In this document: positions 58,056-64,000 of the stretch, piece after piece
Layout: each line of letters begins with the position of its first letter
Position numbering within the stretch: the first letter of the stretch is position 1
Source: Allolobophora icterica
Lineage: Eukaryota; Annelida; Clitellata; Crassiclitellata; Lumbricidae
DNA: 64,000 nucleotides
Reading direction: 5' to 3'
NCBI GenBank assembly: GCA_963556255.1
Contig: OY744614.1
Span: 35,097,679 to 35,161,678 of the forward strand
Made by a program: the position numbers and the translations under genes
The notes under the pieces: model-generated
Databases searched by the model: none
What the model saw: only the letters and a program-made list of their open reading frames with translations
Told to the model about the DNA's origin: nothing

Positions 58056-58166
58056 GGGTAAGGTAAGGCAAGGTAGTATAAGACAAGGTAAGGTTAGGTA
58101 AGGTCAGGTGAATAAGGTCAGGTCAGATAAGGTCATGAGGTGAGGTAAGGTCAGGTCAGGTCAGGT
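58056..58166. repeat. Degenerate (AAGGT)n array
   Basis: Pentamers such as AAGGT, AGGTA and AGGTC over about 110 bp, immediately after the hAT-like element. Confidence 0.8.
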
Positions 58167-58315
58167 ATATGCCTAAGTTAACTGAATTAATGAACGGACG
58201 GACGATTTTATTCATCGAATCAGTTAACGAATGAACAAATGAAAGAACGATAGAACGAATGATTGAAAGAAGGAATCAATGAATGAATATATACGGATGT
58301 ATGGATACATGAAAG

Positions 58316-58604
<289 letters not shown>

Positions 58605-58804
58605 GAAAGTAGACACGAACAGACGGAGTCGATAACAGATTGTACAAGTGAGAGAGCACTGCGGCTTCTGATGTCTTTGTACTTTGTACATTGATCATTT
58701 ATGTGTACATACATTTTAGCTTACATGCAAATGAACACAAGTTGCATAATTATTGTCTCATTATATGATATATATTATATTATATATATTCATTCTTCAT
58801 TTCG

Positions 58805-58918
<114 letters not shown>

Positions 58919-58919
58919 G

Positions 58920-60550
58920 AGATACCGTGTAACCTGTTATTCAATTTGAGTCTTGTAGTCTCAAAGACCCACTCGTAAAGAGTAAATACCCTCTGAGAGC
59001 CACTCCTTATCAGCTTATAAAAGCAACGAGCGTAAACGCAACATTCTCATTATGATTCATGGTTCGTTGTTCCCAAAGACCTCACAAAGCGGCGCCTCGC
59101 CAAGACTTTGATTGATTCTGCGACAATCAATATAGGCTGCAGTTCATTCGCTGCGTCAACCATAAATAAATTCCACGTCTGGACATCTTGCGCGTAATCC
59201 TGAACTCCATCAAGCAAATGTCAAGGTCACGCACAGTTTCCGCTTCAAGTCCACGCAGCGCTGTAGGTCTAAGAACAACCAATGCTTCCTTTTAACTCTC
59301 ATATACGTCTCTTCACATACAATCCGTCGAAGGTTCTTTATGGTATCCGAGAAAGGGGCTATATAAATGCTATCTTCCGTTGTTCTGTTACAATGTGTAG
59401 GTCTCTGCAGCCTCCTCTCTCTGGCAACCGGACTCGGATCTTCCCTTTACAATTCTAGACAACCCCTCTGACACGACGCAGCGCTCGTGAATAAGCTGGT
59501 GCCCTACGCTTAGCTGTAAAGTAGGGCTTTAGAATGTTGGCCTTACGATTACGATTACCAATTGCGAGGACAGAGGAAGGTACGTGATGGTCGAAAGAGT
59601 GAAAATGGCGATGTACAGCCGGGCAGACAGTTTCCACCGAGTACCGAATCCAAGTATTTGGATGTACTATTTGCCGGATCCGGGTACGAACCGAGTACCA
59701 TTTGTTCCATATGCAAAGCTTCACATTTTCATGTAATGAAAAATTATCGAAATTCTGTAGCCTACTTGTAATAACTGACTAATACATTTTGAATTTTAGA
59801 AATAAGTAATCAATGAAATGGACTTGACGTCCGTTGTGGACTTCCGATGTTGGAGTTTTTGTACTTTTCTTCTTCAAAACGAATATGCTAGATGAAGCTC
59901 AAAGCTGATATTGTGAGCCTACAAATTCCGACATGTGAGGCAGACAAGCAACTATTTGTGTGTACAGTATTTGCCGAGGCGAATAGTGCTGAAAAACGAG
60001 ATATTCGGCCGAGGCAAATGTCCGAGGCGATTTCCGGCTGACCCCTAGTACGTATACACGGGGCTAGATGTGCGTTTTATTGGACCGATTCGTCACTTAG
60101 GTGCGACATTGGTCTTAAATAATACATTGCCTTAAGTGGATAGGCTATATATACACGAAATAGTGGAGGGAGCGAATTTGTACCGACACGATCATCAGTA
60201 GAGTTACAACCGTTCAGTTTAAGTACGTATTCAGTTAAACGGAATATAAGGTATACATTTGCGCTCAGATCAAGGTTATTTCTACCGGCTGTGCTAAAGT
60301 TTTGTATACTATACTATACAGATGTATAATAATGCCCTCCTTAGCCTACAAGGTTTAGAAGTACACATTCAAACCGTAAAACAGGAAAGTTGAGAGCCGT
60401 AGGGCATAGGCCCTATGTACCGACAGAAAAAGATAAGTTTTCAGTTTAGTCTCTTTTGGGAGAGCTGCATCTGTATAAGTACTGAGAGATGAGTAGAGAG
60501 TTGAACATAAGAGTACCTGAGCAGGTAGAGAGTTCCAGATGGATGGATTA
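58920..60550. other. Sushi-protein gene intron, possible hAT remnant
   Basis: Holds GGTTCTTTATGGTATCCGAG near 59332 with GGGGCTATATAAATGCT, which may be a LINE 3' end. Also a TTTGCCGAGGCGAA / TTCGGCCGAGGCAAATG cluster ending GGCTGACCCCTAG at about 60048, which may be a hAT end. Neither is complete. Confidence 0.35.
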
Positions 60551-60552
60551 GA

Positions 60553-60885
60553 GTGAGTGAGTGAGTGAGTGAGTGAGCGTGTGTGAGCGTGTATGTGTAT
60601 GTGTGTGTGTGTGCGTGTGTATGTGTGTGAGTGTGTGTGTGGGTATGTGTGTGTGTGTGTGTGAGTGTGTGTGTGAGTATGCGTGTGTATGTGTGTGTGT
60701 GTGTGTGCGTGTGTGTGTGTGCGTGTGTGAGTGTGTGTGTAGGTGTGTGTGTGTGTGTGTGTAGGTGTGTGTGTGTGTGTGTGTGCGTGCGTGTGTGTGT
60801 GTGTCTGTGTGTGAGTGTGTACGGTGTGTGAACGGTGTGTGTGTGTGCCTATGCGGTGTGTAGGTGTGCGTGTGTGTGAATGAAT
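60553..60885. repeat. (GT)n-rich array with GTGA start
   Basis: GTGA units then imperfect GTGTGT with GC and TA interruptions, about 330 bp. Confidence 0.95.
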
Positions 60886-60889
60886 GAAC

Positions 60890-61232
60890 TGTGAATAAAC
60901 ACCGGCCAACTTAGACAAACGATGTTTAGCGATGAAAGAATGAATAATTATAATGGTCGTGCAGTGATGGGAATTATTTCAAATACAACGATTCTTTAAC
61001 ACTTAAGCGACGAGAATTTACTAAGAAAGACCAGGAAACCACCAATGTAGCTCGTCGTAAAACTGTTAACATAGACTTGTAAAAAGATCTGAATAAATTG
61101 GTCAGTGAAATCTAAAAACACACAGCGATTTATATTTAAGTACCCTTGGGCCAAAGGTTAGTACGGTATAGTCTCAGATGGCAGAGACATTTATCTAACG
61201 CGTGCATTTTTAGTGTTTCAAGCTATACTTAC
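60890..61232. other. Sushi-protein gene intron, nothing recognised
   Basis: No motif other than the donor of the transmembrane exon at its right end. Confidence 0.5.
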
Positions 61233-61311
61233 CGGATGTGGCAGTAGTATGCAGACAGCATGAGAAAAAGCGTGATAACGAGAACGGCTGCAACTATGCC
61301 CAGTGTCACTC
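61233..61311 (-). CDS. Sushi-domain membrane protein, transmembrane exon
   Basis: A 79 bp exon with acceptor TTATTTCAG and donor GTAAGT. It encodes VTLGIVAAVLVITLFLMLSA then YYCHI and two bases of an arginine codon. This is one hydrophobic helix of about 22 residues followed by Cys, His and Arg, the usual layout of a single-pass type I protein. It enters in phase 1 from the stalk exon and leaves in phase 2. Confidence 0.88.
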
Positions 61312-61345
61312 CTGAAATAACATGACATTCTATATTCAGCAGACT

Positions 61346-61545
61346 GAGTGTGTAAGTGATTGAGAGTGAGTTTGTGAGTGTGTTAGAATGAGTGAATCAG
61401 TGAGTGAGCTAGGATTAAGTGATTGAGTCAGTGAATGAGTGAGTGAGCGAGCGAGCGAGTTAATGAATAAGTGAGGGTTCGGAGCGAGTGAGTGTATAAG
61501 TGAGTAATTGAGTGATCGAGTGAGCAAACGATTGAGTAAATAAGC
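61346..61545. repeat. Degenerate (GAGT)n array in the intron
   Basis: GTGAGTGA-like tetramers with many substitutions, between the membrane and stalk exons. Confidence 0.8.
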
Positions 61546-61551
61546 AATTAC

Positions 61552-61683
61552 CGACGATGGAGGCCGATTTATCTATCGTCGACCTTCCGTCCGTAATTGT
61601 TGGCACTGTGATGAGGATTTCATATTGGGGAGGATGCGGGGGAGGAAGAGGAGGAAGCGTCGGAAATCGAGGATATGGCGTTA
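61552..61683 (-). CDS. Sushi-domain membrane protein, proline-rich stalk exon
   Basis: A 132 bp phase 1-1 exon with acceptor TTGTTGCAG and donor GTAATT. It encodes VTPYPRFPTLPPLPPPHPPQ, YEILITVPTITDGRST and IDKSASIV. The proline run and Ser/Thr-rich end look like an extracellular stalk, probably O-glycosylated, between the sushi module and the membrane. Symmetrical phase 1-1 exons are typical of extracellular mosaic proteins. Confidence 0.82.
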
Positions 61684-61699
61684 CTGCAACAAGAAAGCA

Positions 61700-62054
61700 G
61701 CTGTTATAACCAAAATATGCACCAGAAAAGGCGCTCTATAAGTCCAGATGACAACGTAAGCAGCGTCTTTGAGAAGAATCATGGCGCTATACAAATTTGC
61801 AAATACACTAATAACAATATTTATTGTTCCACATGCGGTCTAATTGTGCAGTCCATTCATCAGATTAATGTTCCAAGTTAATGATCCAAATCTCGAGCCT
61901 GACTAGGACACTTCGTTTAGGATACTGCTGTTTTGGATAGACGGACGGAAGAAGTCCGAAGGACGGACGAATGGACGGACGGACGGTCGGAACGTACAAA
62001 GGAATAGACAAAAGCAGAATGACATACTGAGATCTGAAAGACATCAAGCAAGAC

Positions 62055-62095
<41 letters not shown>

Positions 62096-62480
62096 GACAG
62101 ACAGACAGACAGACAGACAGATACAGAGACAGAGAGACAGACAGACAGCCAGAAGGGGAGCGAGGAAGGTACGGAGGGAGGGAGTCAGAATGTGACAGAG
62201 ACAGATCGAGAGACAGGAAGTATTATAAGGGAGACAAAGACACACAGACATTCAAACAGACAGACAAATAGACGGACAGATACTCTCGTGCTGTCAAATC
62301 TAAATCTGAAACCTTAATTGCGGAATTCGCCGCTAAGTAATTAATTAATCTTCGTGTTTGGCAATTAGTTCCAGTCCACTGAGTCGAGAAGAAGGCCGTA
62401 AAATCAGGTAAAGGTTCGTTAAGCGCAGTCAGTCTTTATTAACTAAGTCAATCAGTTGGAATAATTTGGTGGAATTCAGG
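61700..62480. other. Sushi-protein gene intron
   Basis: Contains GGAC units at about 61941-61990 and an (AGAC)n array at 62050-62150. No exon recognised. Confidence 0.6.
62050..62150. repeat. (AGAC)n microsatellite
   Basis: AGAC units with AGAG interruptions. Confidence 0.93.
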
Positions 62481-62576
62481 TTTCATATGGTTGAATGATT
62501 TCCATGGTAAATGATTTCCATGGTTTATTCATTCATTCATTCAAAAATTTATATAGCGCCTCTTCAATGGAACTAC
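62481..62576. repeat. Left arm of a 96 bp inverted duplication
   Basis: Its reverse complement matches 63639-63734 with one mismatch. Includes the (ATTC)n tail and last bases of a LINE plus about 45 bp of adjacent non-LINE sequence. Confidence 0.95.
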
Positions 62577-62770
62577 TCAGAGGCGCTCCCAACTCCAGCA
62601 CGGTGAAAAAGAGCAGTTTTCAGGCGCTCATAGAAGGTACCAGAGGAAGACGTAGGATGTAGGCTCAGAAGGAATAAGGCCATTCCATATGGTCGGGCCG
62701 ACCACCGCCACTTGTTGGAAAATATTACCACTGGCCCGCCATTAAAAAAGTTTTGACACCTCTGCATTTA
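62527..62770 (-). mobile_element. LINE 3' fragment (same family as 53711-54728)
   Basis: The minus-strand frame ends SSSGTFYERLKTALFHRAGV then GSASE and stop, the same ending as the LINE at 53.8 kb. Followed by AGGCGCTATATAAATTTTTG and a (GAAT)n tail at 62527-62545. Confidence 0.85.
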
Positions 62771-63188
62771 AACCTCTACAAATGCGTTTTAGTCGGATTC
62801 AGCCTCAATTGATATTCTTACATGAAGTCCTGTACTTTGCGTTTACGTTCGCTGAGTGGTTGAAACACAAGCAATGCGTCTTTTGGATGATCTGCCAAGC
62901 ACAGCTGTACGCCATCGGCATATTGGTGGAACTGGGAGAGCGACTATAAGCTGGATCGGCTCAAATGCATACAGTATATTCAGCCGAGGCCAATGGAAAG
63001 AGGTCTATGGGAAAACGAAACGGAAGTGGTGGCTTCAAGAAATAAATGTAGGCCCTAGTGATGACTGATGATTTACATCCTAAATAATTATTTCAAAAGA
63101 ACGTGTGTCCATCCGCAAACGGTCTGGAATGTACAGTGGAATTTATGGAATGTCACTGAAGTGAGGTCGTGGCTGACACGCCGTCGTC

Positions 63189-63261
63189 GGCCTGTCCAAT
63201 TTCGGCCCAGGCCCTAAGGGAGTGTTAGGCCTACTAGGCCTGGGCCGAAATTGGACAGGCC
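63189..63261. repeat. Perfect 25 bp inverted repeat (hairpin)
   Basis: GGCCTGTCCAATTTCGGCCC plus AGGCC at 63189-63213 is the exact inverse of 63237-63261. The loop is 23 bases and contains TAGGCCTA. Confidence 0.95.
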
Positions 63262-63508
63262 CACGAACAATAGACGTACAGACGCACAGCCAGACAGACA
63301 GGAGGACGGTCAGACCTCCCTCCATCCATCCCTCACCACCCCCGCCGGCGGATGCCGCTGGCCTGACCTGTCAGACAGGTTTGATAGACAAACAACCTTC
63401 CTCCATCCATCCCCTCCAAACTTCAAACTCAGTTAGCAAATGATATATACTCAGAATCCCTGTCATATATGACGGGTAAATACTCTTGTTTAAAAGTTTA
63501 ATTGCAAA

Positions 63509-63612
63509 GTATGTATGTATGTATGTATGTATGTATGTATGTATGTATGTATGTATGTATGTATGTATGTATGTATGTATGTATGTATGTATGTATGTAT
63601 GTATGTATGTAT
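63509..63612. repeat. (TATG)n microsatellite
   Basis: Uninterrupted GTAT units, about 100 bp. Confidence 0.97.
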
Positions 63613-63638
63613 ATGTATCTGGGCTTTTGTATATAAAA

Positions 63639-63734
63639 GTAGTTCCATTGAAGAGGCGCTATATAAATTTTTGAATGAATGAATGAATGAACCATGGAAA
63701 TCATTTACCATGGAAATCATTCAACCATATGAAA
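63639..63734. repeat. Right arm of the 96 bp inverted duplication
   Basis: Inverse of 62481-62576 with one mismatch, about 80 bp from the donor of the sushi exon. Confidence 0.95.
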
Positions 63735-63814
63735 AAAACTGATGACTTCGAGACTTGAAGGAGGAGCACTTACAGTCCTACAATAGGCCCCTTATATGTA
63801 TATTTTCTTCTTAC

Positions 63815-64000
63815 CAGTGCATCCGGGCACCGACTGGTTCCATGCCGTGTCGATACACACGATGACGATGGATTTTTGAAAGGCAGCGGATCTGCTTCCG
63901 GTTCGAAGGTCGTCATCATCGTCGTCATCGTCGCTCCAGAAATATCCGTCGATACACGTGGCACTTCCATAGAAGACATCGTCACGCATGAAGTACGTCA
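63815..64000 (-). CDS. Sushi (CCP) domain exon, partial at the right edge
   Basis: The exon runs in from beyond 64000 and ends at donor GTAAGAAG in phase 1. It reads TYFMRDDVFYGSATCIDGYF, a run of aspartates, then SIVIVCIDTAWNQSVPGCT. The pattern Y-x-x-G-x-x-x-x-C-x-x-GYF ... V-x-C-x-x-x-x-W-x-x-x-V-P-x-C is the second half of a sushi or complement control module: the two disulphide-partner cysteines, the tryptophan and the final cysteine. The loop between the last cysteines is enlarged by eight aspartates encoded by an imperfect GAC/GAT tract. The signal peptide and further modules must lie to the right. Confidence 0.82.

Noticed and set aside
59610..60050. Complete hAT element ending GGCTGACCCCTAG
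   Set aside because: No convincing left terminus or 8 bp duplication.

Overview
The window is animal nuclear DNA: split genes with GT-AG introns, very long microsatellites and many transposons. The mix of a myosin-IX gene, CR1/L2-like and other non-LTR reverse transcriptases, abundant hAT-type non-autonomous elements and the recurrent palindrome TAGGCCTA suggests a marine invertebrate, perhaps an echinoderm or other invertebrate deuterostome. That placement is inference. No bacterial operon, rRNA, functional tRNA or CRISPR array was seen.

Three genuine genes could be rebuilt exon by exon, all on the minus strand. (1) 1810-11491: the 5' part of a class IX myosin (RA domain, start of the motor head with P-loop and switch I). 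Four coding exons lie here and the rest runs off the left edge. (2) 35211-49865: a complete seven-exon gene for a single-domain AAA ATPase of about 301 residues; all splice phases agree. (3) 56901 to beyond 64000: the 3' part of a single-pass membrane protein with an extracellular sushi (CCP) module, a proline-rich stalk, one membrane helix and a 247-residue cytoplasmic tail of unknown function.

Layout: 1-11.5 kb is myosin IX with large introns, one of which holds an internally deleted mariner element. 11.5-35.2 kb has no recognised gene and holds minisatellites, MITEs, SINEs and, at 30.8-34 kb, a nest of hAT elements. 35.2-49.9 kb is the AAA gene; its introns carry several non-LTR retrotransposon remnants and hAT and mariner MITEs. 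49.9-56.9 kb is intergenic, with a 400 bp GATA array, a 27 bp minisatellite, a LINE and a 700 bp CATC array. 56.9-64 kb is the sushi-protein gene, its introns filled with microsatellites, a hAT MITE and a 96 bp inverted duplication.

The most notable content is the transposons. At least eight hAT-like non-autonomous elements have recognisable termini with exact or near-exact 8 bp target-site duplications, and several have subterminal arrays of short repeats. One family has CAGTCTTGTTGTC-type termini and (GGTCTT)n arrays; its two complete copies here lie in opposite orientations. Some insertions can be ordered in time because one element interrupts another, and in one case an element has landed exactly in the target duplication of its neighbour. 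The three genes show no evident functional link to each other.
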